From positions 1 through 40,436 of the forward strand of contig NZ_LCYG01000046.1 in the NCBI RefSeq assembly GCF_001017175.1: a DNA stretch of 40,436 nucleotides, in the 5' to 3' direction. Source of the stretch: Microvirga vignae (GTDB lineage Bacteria; Pseudomonadota; Alphaproteobacteria; Rhizobiales; Beijerinckiaceae). This document shows, in pieces, positions 33,623 to 40,436 of the stretch (position 1 is its first letter; each line of letters begins with the position of its first letter). The translations under genes were made by a program, and so were the position numbers. The notes beneath the pieces are model-generated. The model did no database searches and had not been told where the DNA came from. It saw only the letters and a list, made by a program, of their open reading frames with translations.

Positions 33623-34312
33623 TCAGGTTTCCTGATCCTGCCCTCGCGCAGACAACACCCGAGAGACGGCCAATCCAAGAGCAATAAGGGCTGCCACAGG
33701 CATGACCCAAGCATCCGGCGAGCCCATCGTCCAAAGGGTTGCTCCGCTGAGCGCGCACCAGATCAGCGGAATGATCATAAGCCCCCACGGAGGCCACTTG
33801 TCCATGGTCAGGAGGATGCCGAGCGTGGCAAGCACGGTGGGATCCGGGGCGATGCCAAAGATCTCTGTCTGCTTCCAGTCACGACCCACAAGCAGTCCGA
33901 TTAATGGCTGGATCACGAGCGCAAACAGGAAAAGAATCAATCCGGCCCTGCTGCTCCAGTCTCGATATGGCCGGAAGAAGCGCCGGCCTTGAATGGCACC
34001 CAACCAGATCAGCAGTAGCGCCTCGAAGACGAAGCCGATGGCGAAGTATCGCGCCGCCCAGTTGATCGTATCGTACTGCTCCAAAAGGTAAGCCCAGGCC
34101 GTCCAAAGCCAGCCGGCCGCGAGGATCATCGTCACCATCGAGCCTTGCCAAGCACCAGCGCGATGCAGCCGCCACAGAACGACGAGCCCGAGCAGCAGCG
34201 CCAGGATCTGCGCCGGCCAGATTGCACGGTTGTAGAGCTCGAACAGACGATAATAGGTGCGGGCCGAAAACAGCAGGAAATCCGATAGCGTGTAGGACAG
34301 CCAGTCCCCCAT
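33623..34312 (-). CDS. DUF6064 family membrane protein
   Basis: A 229-residue integral membrane protein, with about six to seven hydrophobic helices (for example ALLLGLVVLWRL, AGLILFLFALVIQPLIGLLV and MPVAALIALGLAV). Its opening (SDFLLFSARTYYRLFELYNR) and the Trp-rich middle are what I associate with the DUF6064 family, which has no known function. Its ATG overlaps the stop of the aldo-keto reductase gene (TGATG), so translation is coupled. It is the last gene of the minus-strand block. Confidence 0.75.
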   Translation of the reverse strand: MGDWLSYTLSDFLLFSARTYYRLFELYNRAIWPAQILALLLGLVVLWRLHRAGAWQGSMVTMILAAGWLWTAWAYLLEQYDTINWAARYFAIGFVFEALLLIWLGAIQGRRFFRPYRDWSSRAGLILFLFALVIQPLIGLLVGRDWKQTEIFGIAPDPTVLATLGILLTMDKWPPWGLMIIPLIWCALSGATLWTMGSPDAWVMPVAALIALGLAVSRVLSARGQDQET

Positions 34313-35244
34313 CAGCGGCCCTCGACAGAGGCAATCATGCGAGACCGCATCGCGGCATCCGGCAACCGTCCGCTGGCCGCCGCCATGTTCTCGCGCACAT
34401 GATCCACCCGGGTCGTTGCCGGGATAGCGCAGGTCACAGCCGGGTGAGACAGGATGAACTTCAGGATGAACTGCGCCCAGCTCCGTGCGCCAACCTCAGC
34501 CGCCCAAGCTGGGAGCGGGTAGCGTTCCAAGCGGTCGATCAGGGCACCCTGCCGGAACGGACGGTTGACGATAACCGCAATTCCACGCTCCGCCGCCAAG
34601 GGTAGAATGCGCTCTTCCACCTCGCGGTCGAGGATGTTGTAGGTCACCTGAATGAAGTCGAGCGGATGCTGGCGCATCACACGCTCGAACTCGCGGTGCC
34701 GGCGTCCTTCCGAGGTCGTGATCCCGACATAGCGCACCTCACCGGCCGCCTTCATGGCGAGCAGGGTCCTGAGATGCGCCTCCCAGGCCAGAAGATTGTG
34801 GACCTGCAGCAGGTCAAAGCGAGGCACCCTCCAATGCCGGCGTGACTCCGCGATTTGGCTTGGGCCAGCGGATGCGGACGAGGTCCAGACCTTGTCGGCT
34901 GAGAACAGTCGAGGCGGATGACCGAGCTTTTGCAGGCCGTAACCGACCACATCCTGCGACGAGCCGTACATGGGCGAGGAGTCGATCAGGCGTCCACCGG
35001 TCTCAAAGAATGCCCGTATGACCGCGGCACAGCTATCCCGTGCTTCATTGTCGTTGCCGACATTGAACGTAATCCAGGTGCCAAGCCCGACCAGGGGTAG
35101 CGCCTCGCCAGTCGAGGGAATGGTTCTGGTGAGAACCGGACCCGGCTGCGCGGCTCCGGTCAGAGGCCACATCATCGCGGCGGCGCTGGTCGCTGCCAAG
35201 GAGCCGAGGAAACTGCGGCGGTTGAGGCAGTGCGAGTGCTCCAT
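34312..35244 (-). CDS. Aldo/keto reductase with Tat signal
   Basis: A 310-residue NADPH-dependent reductase. The start at 35244 is supported by GGAGAG and places a Tat motif (NRRSFLGSLAATSAAA) at the N-terminus, so the enzyme is exported folded to the periplasm. The catalytic tetrad of the family is visible: Asp and Tyr in LIDSSPMYGSS, Lys in FSADKVWT and His in DLLQVHN. The cofactor end includes PATTRVDHVRENM. The natural substrate is unknown. It lies downstream of an MFS exporter gene and is translationally coupled to the DUF6064 gene. Confidence 0.9.
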   Translation of the reverse strand: MEHSHCLNRRSFLGSLAATSAAAMMWPLTGAAQPGPVLTRTIPSTGEALPLVGLGTWITFNVGNDNEARDSCAAVIRAFFETGGRLIDSSPMYGSSQDVVGYGLQKLGHPPRLFSADKVWTSSASAGPSQIAESRRHWRVPRFDLLQVHNLLAWEAHLRTLLAMKAAGEVRYVGITTSEGRRHREFERVMRQHPLDFIQVTYNILDREVEERILPLAAERGIAVIVNRPFRQGALIDRLERYPLPAWAAEVGARSWAQFILKFILSHPAVTCAIPATTRVDHVRENMAAASGRLPDAAMRSRMIASVEGR

Positions 35245-35322
35245 TGAATGCTCTCCGTACCTGCGATCCCTGGTCGTTGCACCACCCCATCCGTGGATCC
35301 GCGGCAGTAAAGCCAAACCCTC

Positions 35323-36549
35323 TCACACTCTGGTGGCAGGATTTGATCTGCGCCGATCTGCAACCAGTCCGAAAGAGGCAAGTGCGAGCAACGAACAGAT
35401 CGCCATGATCGTGATCAGCGGCCAGACAGTGGAGCCAAGCGTAGCACCAACAACCGGAGCGACAAGCGCACCGAACCCGATCTGAAGGCTGCCCGACAGG
35501 CCAGCCGCCGCGCCCGCAGCCTCCGGCTTCACGCTGATTGCACCGGCAATGCCGCTCGGCAAAACCAGACCATTCCCTAGGCCAATGAAGAACATCGGCC
35601 CGAACAGAGCCACCGGGTGCAGGAAACCCATAGCGAATGTGATTGCCATGCCGGCGACACTGGCTAGGGTCACGAACGTGCCGGCCAGGATCATCCGGTT
35701 CGGTCCGACCCCACCCGCGAAGCGGCCGGAGGCAAAGTTACCCAGAATGTAACCGCTCGGCACAATGGCGAAATAAAAGCCGTATTCTGCCGGGCTGCGG
35801 CCCATCAGTTCGATCATCACGTAAGGCGCGCCTGCCACGAAAGCGAAGAACACCGCCGAGACGAAGCTGGCGGCCAGCGTGTAGCCCCAGAACAGCCGAG
35901 AGCGGAACAAGCTGAGATAGCTGTGCAGGAGTTGCCGGATGGAGCCTGCGGCATCGCGATTGTGGTTGGTCTCGTGCAACTGCCAGGAGGCGACGACCAG
36001 GACCAAGCCGCCAAACAGCATCAGGAACACGAAGGAGGCGCGCCAGCCATACAGGGTTTCGAGCACGCCGCCCATGGTCGGTGCAATCATGGGGGCGACA
36101 GCCATACCCATGGTGACATACCCGATCATGCTGGCCACCTGCTTGCGCCCATATAGGTCACGGACGATGGCACGGCTCAGTGTAATTCCGGCACAGCCGC
36201 CGATGGCCTGCACGACACGACCGAAGATCAGGAGGCCGACATTCTGCGCTGTCAGGCAGACCAGCGAGCCGAGCACGAAGACGAGGAGCCCGATCAGGAG
36301 CATGGGCCGTCGGCCGAAGCGGTCAGAGAGCGAGCCAATGATCAACTGCCCGCAGGCCATGGCCGCGAGATAAAGCGACAGGGTCAGCTGGATGGTGGCG
36401 AAATCAACCCCGAAGGCCCGAGCCATGCCCGGCATGGAGGGCAGGTACATGTTAATGCCGAGCGGGCTTACAGCCGAGGCGGCGATGAGCAAGGCGATGA
36501 AGGAAGGCTTGGCGGCAGGCTGTGTCGCTGCGACGCTAGTATGGGTCAT
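35323..36549 (-). CDS. Bcr/CflA-type MFS multidrug exporter
   Basis: A 408-residue, 12-helix major facilitator. The motif A loop between helices 2 and 3 reads GSLSDRFGRRPMLLIG, and the N-terminal helix contains SPLGINMYLPSMPGMARAF, the Bcr/CflA hallmark. RVVQAIGGCAGITLSRAIVR is the conserved helix-4/5 region. The start at 36549 is chosen because it gives the normal short N-terminus and has GGAAATC just upstream. It is first in the minus-strand block with the aldo-keto reductase and DUF6064 genes, 78 bp before the reductase. Proteins of this group export bicyclomycin, sulphonamides or sugars; the substrate is not determinable here. Confidence 0.92.
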   Translation of the reverse strand: MTHTSVAATQPAAKPSFIALLIAASAVSPLGINMYLPSMPGMARAFGVDFATIQLTLSLYLAAMACGQLIIGSLSDRFGRRPMLLIGLLVFVLGSLVCLTAQNVGLLIFGRVVQAIGGCAGITLSRAIVRDLYGRKQVASMIGYVTMGMAVAPMIAPTMGGVLETLYGWRASFVFLMLFGGLVLVVASWQLHETNHNRDAAGSIRQLLHSYLSLFRSRLFWGYTLAASFVSAVFFAFVAGAPYVMIELMGRSPAEYGFYFAIVPSGYILGNFASGRFAGGVGPNRMILAGTFVTLASVAGMAITFAMGFLHPVALFGPMFFIGLGNGLVLPSGIAGAISVKPEAAGAAAGLSGSLQIGFGALVAPVVGATLGSTVWPLITIMAICSLLALASFGLVADRRRSNPATRV

Positions 36550-37196
36550 GATTTCCAAATGTCTGAGGCAACGGTGGTGACGACTTAGAACGCAGAGCTG
36601 TCCTGATGCCCCTCTTTGTAGCACAAGCTCGGACCCGATCAGGCCACTAGGAGTGCGAGTTGGAGCAGCTAGGGGAGCATAAGGATCCGAGGGGCGGTTA
36701 CTGATGAAAGGGTTTGAGGGCGCGCCATCGCGATACCGCTATCGGCTCATCAGTGAGGACAGATGCCAAGGCAGCAGAGCTGCCTATAAAACCTCATGCT
36801 CTCCAGTACCGCTCTGACGGCGAGGAACAGCTTAGCGTTGCCGTCTTCATGCCAGAATGGCGCTGAAAATGTCTATACTTGGAGTTTGCGACAGAACCGG
36901 CAAAACAGGTTATGAGCAAAACAAAAGGTTTGGTAGTTACTCACGCTGAAGTGGCAAGTTCCACAGCGAGCGCCGATGCTGGTCCCTGACTTCAACGTGC
37001 TTCGGCCCTATTTTTTACCTCTGTCAGCGCCTTTACCGCAGCGAGTCTATTCCTCGCCAGCCTTTGATCGAAGCGCGGCGGGAGCCTGCTCTTATTCCGG
37101 AGCAGGAAAAGACGGGCGAACTCGGGGGCTCTGAAGGACGTTTGCCATGATACGTCCGGGTTAGAACTCCCCGTGAGGTCGAGAAGGATCGCCCTG
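36550..37196. other. 647-bp divergent intergenic region with a repeat copy
   Basis: It holds the right copy of the 29-bp repeat (36781-36809) and should contain promoters for the MFS block (leftward) and the DoxX gene (rightward). I see no gene with a ribosome site and no clear terminator. Confidence 0.5.
36781..36809 (+). repeat. 29-bp direct repeat, right copy
   Basis: TGCCTATAAAACCTCATGCT followed by CTCCAGTAC. It matches the copy at 33558-33586 at 25 of 29 positions, in the same orientation, 3.2 kb away. Confidence 0.6.
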
Positions 37197-37622
37197 ATGG
37201 CCTACTCAGACACGCTGGACCGCTGGTCCCCTTATGCCTTGGCCGTTCTGCGGATCGTGACGGCGCTGATTTTCATGCTGCATGGAACTCAGAAGCTGCT
37301 TGGCTTTCCTGCTCCACCTCAAAGTGGGATGCCGCCAGTTCTGTCGCTGTTTGGGATTGGAGCTGTCCTTGAACTTGTCGGCGGCCTATTGATCCTGATC
37401 GGTCTTTTCACCCGCCCTGTAGCCCTCATTCTGGCCGGGGAGATGGCCGTAGCCTACTGGATGTTCCATGCTCCGCAGAGCGTGTACCCCGTGCTCAATG
37501 GCGGGGATGCGGCGATCCTCTACTGCTTCGTGTTCCTGCTGTTTGTGTTCACCGGCCCAGGAGCATGGAGCGTCGATGGAGCACGAGCGCGAACAGGTCC
37601 GCGCCACTCCTGGGAACGATAA
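37197..37622 (+). CDS. DoxX family membrane protein
   Basis: A 141-residue, four-helix membrane protein. The ATG at 37197 gives MAYSDTLDRWSPYALAVLRI; AAGGA lies about 13 bases upstream. The family signature is seen in ALIFMLHGTQKLLGFP (helix 1), GIGAVLELVGGLLILIGLFT (helix 2) and RPVALILAGEMAVAYWMFH (helix 3). DoxX proteins are linked to redox and quinone-related processes or to sulphur-stress responses, but most are uncharacterised. It is monocistronic here. Confidence 0.9.
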   Translation: MAYSDTLDRWSPYALAVLRIVTALIFMLHGTQKLLGFPAPPQSGMPPVLSLFGIGAVLELVGGLLILIGLFTRPVALILAGEMAVAYWMFHAPQSVYPVLNGGDAAILYCFVFLLFVFTGPGAWSVDGARARTGPRHSWER

Positions 37623-37678
37623 TCGGCAACGGCTGGATCTCGCTGCCTTCCAATTGCTGAACGACTAAGGCCCGAAGG

Positions 37679-37855
37679 CTACTTCACAGGCATGGGCTCT
37701 TTCGTTGGAGCGGAAGCTGTGCTCTGGGCCGCTGCATCGGCCTCGTGCTTCAGCTTGCCGATAGCCTGAGTGCGTCGGGCCTCAAGCTCCTTCTGGCGAT
37801 CCGCTTCGGCCTTCGCCCGATCCTCGGACACATATGATCCCCGATAGTGGCACAT
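37679..37855 (-). CDS. Small conserved-type hypothetical protein
   Basis: A 58-residue protein starting MCHYRGSYVSEDRAKAEADR. The ATG at 37855 is chosen because GGAGG lies five bases upstream; an ATG 12 bases earlier would bury that ribosome site. The first ten residues contain Cys and His, and the rest is a charged Ala/Glu/Arg helix ending in a Thr/Pro-rich tail (TASAPTKEPMPVK). The N-terminal MCHYRG pattern seems familiar from small proteins of this order, but I cannot attach a function. It converges with the DoxX gene. Confidence 0.6.
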   Translation of the reverse strand: MCHYRGSYVSEDRAKAEADRQKELEARRTQAIGKLKHEADAAAQSTASAPTKEPMPVK

Positions 37856-37923
37856 GGTGTCCTCCATTCATGCAGAACAAAAGCTAACGCGATTTGCGTA
37901 TCGCGGTTCCGGCTTGGCCTCTC

Positions 37924-38475
37924 TTACTCTTGGTTGTCGAGCAGCCGGATCATGTGGACCTTGTTCACAACCTGACCATTCACCGTCAGCATGGCGCGGG
38001 GCTCCCGTCCGAACTCCACAAAGCCGCATGAGTGATAAAGCCGTTCCGCAGCCGTATTCCCTTCCGAGTACATGAGCAGGACTTGCCGAACGCCCTGAAT
38101 GCCTGCTGCCTCGGCAAGGGTGCGTTCGATGAGCGCTCTGCCGATGCCGCGAGCACGACACGAGGGCGAGACCGCCATTCCGTACAGGTGAGCCTTATGG
38201 CGCTCCTGGATGCGAGGCAGCACATCGAGACCGACGATGCCGACCATTTCCGAACTTGCTTGGTCGAACGCTCCAAGGACGAAGTCATGGGGCTGCTGCG
38301 GCGAGGCGATCCGCTCCTTCACCCACTCAATGGGTTTGGCCCGGTATTCGTCATAGGTCACGATGAAAGCCGATGGCGTGTCCTGAAGCGCCTGAAGAAC
38401 AAAGGCGCGGTAAGTTTCGGCGTCATCATGGGTCAATCTACGGATCGAAATGGGTTCGGCTTGTCCACTGGTCAT
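37924..38475 (-). CDS. GNAT family N-acetyltransferase
   Basis: A 183-residue acetyltransferase using acetyl-CoA. The GNAT core is seen as SIRRLTHDDAETYRAFVLQA (first strand and helix), MVGIVGLDVLP and AHLYGMAVSPSCRARGIGRA, the latter carrying the R/Q-x-x-G-x-G/A CoA loop (CRARGIGRAL). NTAAERLYHSCGFVEFGREP is the conserved final motif. The acceptor cannot be predicted. It stands alone on the minus strand, upstream of a decayed glycosidase gene in the opposite direction. Confidence 0.9.
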   Translation of the reverse strand: MTSGQAEPISIRRLTHDDAETYRAFVLQALQDTPSAFIVTYDEYRAKPIEWVKERIASPQQPHDFVLGAFDQASSEMVGIVGLDVLPRIQERHKAHLYGMAVSPSCRARGIGRALIERTLAEAAGIQGVRQVLLMYSEGNTAAERLYHSCGFVEFGREPRAMLTVNGQVVNKVHMIRLLDNQE

Positions 38476-38609
38476 TCCGTTTACCCCGTTTGCGGGCGTT
38501 CATTATGGCTCACAGAGCGTCGCCCATCAGCATCCCAAAATGGTCATCTCTTTCCGCCCAGAATCACCATGAACCTCCTCATCATCGGCGGCAGATCCGG
38601 GCGAAGGCG

Positions 38610-39261
38610 GCTCGACATCTTGTCGCCTGCATTCATCGACCGCTTTGCACGCTTTGCGCGTGTGGCCGCGCAGGTTGTCCGGGACGAAACCGATGCCGTG
38701 CCGTTCTATGTGCCGGTGAACGAGATCTCGTTCTGGTCCTGGGCTGGCGGGAGCCTCGCTTACATCAATCCTCTTGCCTCTGGGCACGGCAACGAGCTCA
38801 AGGCGATCCTTGTGCGAGCCGCGATCGCGGCCGTTGAGGCCGTGCGCGAGGTCGATCCACGTGCCCGCATTGTTCATGCGGAGCCTGCCATCCACGTCGT
38901 TCCGCGCTCCGGTTACCCGCAGGATATCCGAGCGGCCCAACATTACACCTTAGCGCAATGAGGCGCTGGACTTCCCGTCAGGGCGCCACCGTCCCGAGCT
39001 GGGCGGCCGGCCTGACGACGTCGATATCGTGGGCGTGAACTGTTACCTCCCCAATCAGTGGATCGAGGGCGACCGGCCTGGCTTCGCATCATCGGCCATG
39101 AGGTCATCGCTGCACGGAACGCAGGCGTCCCGGTCGACGGAATCTGTCTGTACCCCATCCTGGACTATCCTGGTTGGAATGACGACCGGCTTGCCATACC
39201 GGCGGCGAACCCGACGCTTGACGGCGCGATGGTCCATGGCCGAGATCGGCTATCAGGATAA
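38610..39261 (+). pseudogene. Family 1-type glycosidase remnant with frameshifts
   Basis: Three successive frames together encode the second half of a GH1-like glycosidase: first LSPAFIDRFARFARVAAQVV, AVPFYVPVNEISFWSWAGGS (NE motif carrying the acid/base Glu) and VDPRARIVHAEPAIHVVPRS; then PDDVDIVGVNCYLPNQWIEG; then GVPVDGICLYPILDYPGWND. The first frame stops at 38961, and further shifts follow near 39090. The N-terminal third is missing and no start is present. Confidence 0.7.
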
Positions 39262-39429
39262 AACGTAGCGACTTCCATCCGCTTTATCGACAGCCGCAGG
39301 TTTTTTGTGGCTGTGCCCTGATGCAGAGCCGCGGCAGCCCTGTTCCCGGCCTCACACACAGCCCCAGGACAAACTCCGGCGGCGGCAGTCAGTTCTGTGT
39401 CGTCGAGGTCGAAAAATCCATAGCTGTCC

Positions 39430-39652
39430 ACAGTGGGACGCCAAGCGGGGTACGCCGGATCTGCCCGATCGTGCCTTCGACAATCATGAAACGGGAGTTG
39501 CTGTTGTCGAGCTCCTTCAGAGCGTTGATGGTCGCGCGGATGTAGTCGACGGTCCGGTCGAACTCCTTCTCGGAGTCTGCTCTGGGCTTTCCGATTTCCT
39601 ACATGGCCCGTCCGGCCATAACGGCGTTGTCGATCTTCTTTGTGTCTGCCAT
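39430..39652 (-). pseudogene. GapN-like aldehyde dehydrogenase fragment with nonsense codon
   Basis: On the minus strand the frame reads MADTKKIDNAVMAGRAM, then a TAG (39599-39601), then EIGKPRADSEKEFDRTVDYI, RATINALKELDNSNSRFMIV and GQIRRTPLGVPLW. This matches the early region of non-phosphorylating glyceraldehyde-3-phosphate dehydrogenases (relatives have MWEIGK...DSEKEFDRTVDYI), so the TAG probably replaced a Trp TGG. The catalytic Cys domain is missing. Confidence 0.65.
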
Positions 39653-40011
39653 TGCGGTCACTCTCCGCCAACTGTTGATGAGCGAGCCCCAGAGATCGAC
39701 AAGGACGACCCCGAGCAGGATCACGCCGGGAGGCAGATGCCCGAACTCGCGATTCCGGACCATAGTCACGATCACGCCAATGGCCACGAGAAGGCCTAAG
39801 TGCAATCCAAGAACCCGGGTGCCGTCCATCAGCGGCAGCACAGCCGCAGTGAGTTGAATGGCGCCATTGGCTAGATTGAACGAGGACGGAAAGTCCCAGG
39901 CGACGAACTTCTTGCGCATGCTCTCGGGGCCAATGAGGTTGGCCACCCCGTGATGCCGAAGAACGCAACTAGAATATAGGTCAGCCATACCGGCCAGTTA
40001 GAAAAATCCAT
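39653..40011 (-). pseudogene. DoxX-like membrane protein with one-base frameshift
   Basis: The frame starts at the ATG at 40011 (MDFSNWPVWLTYILVAFFGITG) and continues, after loss of one base in the GGGG run near 39947, as GVANLIGPESMRKKFVAWDF, NLANGAIQLTAAVLPLMDGT and LGVVLVDLWG. The joined protein looks like a DoxX-like four-helix membrane protein. Its 3' end runs into the GapN-like fragment, so the normal stop is lost as well. Sequencing error at the G-run could explain the shift but not the fused end. Confidence 0.6.
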
Positions 40012-40058
40012 TGCGACGTCTCATGACAGAACCAATGCAGACTAGATCTTAGACCGCT

Positions 40059-40313
40059 TCAGCCCTGCAGTAGAGGATCGAGTTGTCCCTTGTCGACGAG
40101 GGCATGCAGGTCATCAGAGCCGCCGATGTGCCGGCCCCTGATGAAGATCTGCGGTACCGTTGTGTGCCCGCCCGCCTTCTCGATCATCTCCGTCCGCTTC
40201 TCCGGATTTGCCTCAATATCAATCTCGGTGTAGCTGGCTCCCTTCTGCGCGAGCAACTTCTTGGCCGAGGCACAGTAGGGGCACCAGCTTTTTGTATAGA
40301 GGATAATCTCCAT
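40059..40313 (-). CDS. grxC: Glutaredoxin 3
   Basis: An 84-residue thiol oxidoreductase that uses glutathione to reduce protein disulphides and mixed disulphides. The active site CPYC lies at residues 11-14 (YTKSWCPYCASAKKLL). The glutathione-binding TVP motif is in GGHTTVPQIFIRGRHIGGSD, with the GG turn and the following DDL helix. Length is exactly normal for GrxC, and GGAGAG precedes the ATG. It stands next to decayed genes but is itself intact. Confidence 0.96.
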   Translation of the reverse strand: MEIILYTKSWCPYCASAKKLLAQKGASYTEIDIEANPEKRTEMIEKAGGHTTVPQIFIRGRHIGGSDDLHALVDKGQLDPLLQG

Positions 40314-40436
40314 GGTGCTCTCCGTTACATGGATCTATCACTTGGTGACCCGCAGACTTGGATATGCATGGTCACCGGGTATAATAGGCTTTGTCCCGAC
40401 GATGCATTCGTCTGGATTAGAGAAACAGTGGCAGAT

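Noticed and set aside
39165..39968. 267-codon minus-strand frame across the decayed metabolic genes
   Set aside because: Arg-rich product without family features; the recognisable GapN-like and DoxX-like matches are in other frames.
1..40436. CRISPR array, rRNA genes or prophage structural genes
   Set aside because: No regularly spaced repeats with unique spacers, no rRNA-like sequence and no capsid, tail or terminase motifs were seen.

Overview
The window looks like an accessory, mobile-element-scarred stretch of a high-G+C alphaproteobacterial genome of the order Hyphomicrobiales (Rhizobiales). The evidence is a NepR-type anti-sigma protein, a phasin-family protein, the 'DDTVDDSFPASDPPAWT' stress-protein motif, rhizobial-style IS6 and IS5 elements and an octopine-dehydrogenase locus. 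A Microvirga/Methylobacterium-like host is my inference; there is no rRNA or phylogenetic marker to fix it.

Region 1 (1-11.9 kb): an IS6-family element sits at the very start. It is followed by a coherent locus: a LysR regulator, a complete Dpp/Opp-type ABC importer (two permeases, two ATPases, one Tat-exported binding protein), an octopine/nopaline-dehydrogenase-family enzyme and an FAD amino-acid-oxidase-like enzyme. This reads as uptake and oxidation of an opine-like N-substituted amino acid or small peptide. The binding protein appears circularly permuted relative to its family. The locus ends in nested IS6 remnants and a frameshifted hydrolase remnant.

Region 2 (11.9-18.2 kb): sparse and patchy. 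It holds two small A+T-rich genes that look related to each other, a hemerythrin-like/phasin fusion protein, an IS5 tail, an NTF2-like protein, an orphan NepR-like gene between two 60-bp direct repeats, and a Tn3 transposase tail.

Region 3 (18.2-22.4 kb): trkA-trkH (potassium uptake) and a membrane-anchored coiled-coil protein.

Region 4 (22.7-28.7 kb): remains of a type I secretion locus (HlyD-like adaptor, CvaB-like ABC exporter, RTX tail), then an HPF-like/ParA-like gene pair, dispersed copies of a short gene tail, a 584-residue coiled-coil protein and an exported glycine-rich repeat protein.

Region 5 (29.1-40.4 kb): a subtilisin-family protease followed by a small protein resembling its own N-terminal prodomain, a DUF883-like stress protein, a tRNA-like remnant, a secreted metallo-beta-lactamase-fold protein, an MFS exporter / aldo-keto reductase / DUF6064 block flanked by a 29-bp direct repeat, DoxX, a small protein, GNAT, a cluster of decayed metabolic genes (glycosidase, GapN-like dehydrogenase, DoxX-like) and glutaredoxin.

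The strongest candidates for something new are the permuted binding protein in its opine-type operon, and the protease with a detached prodomain-like partner.
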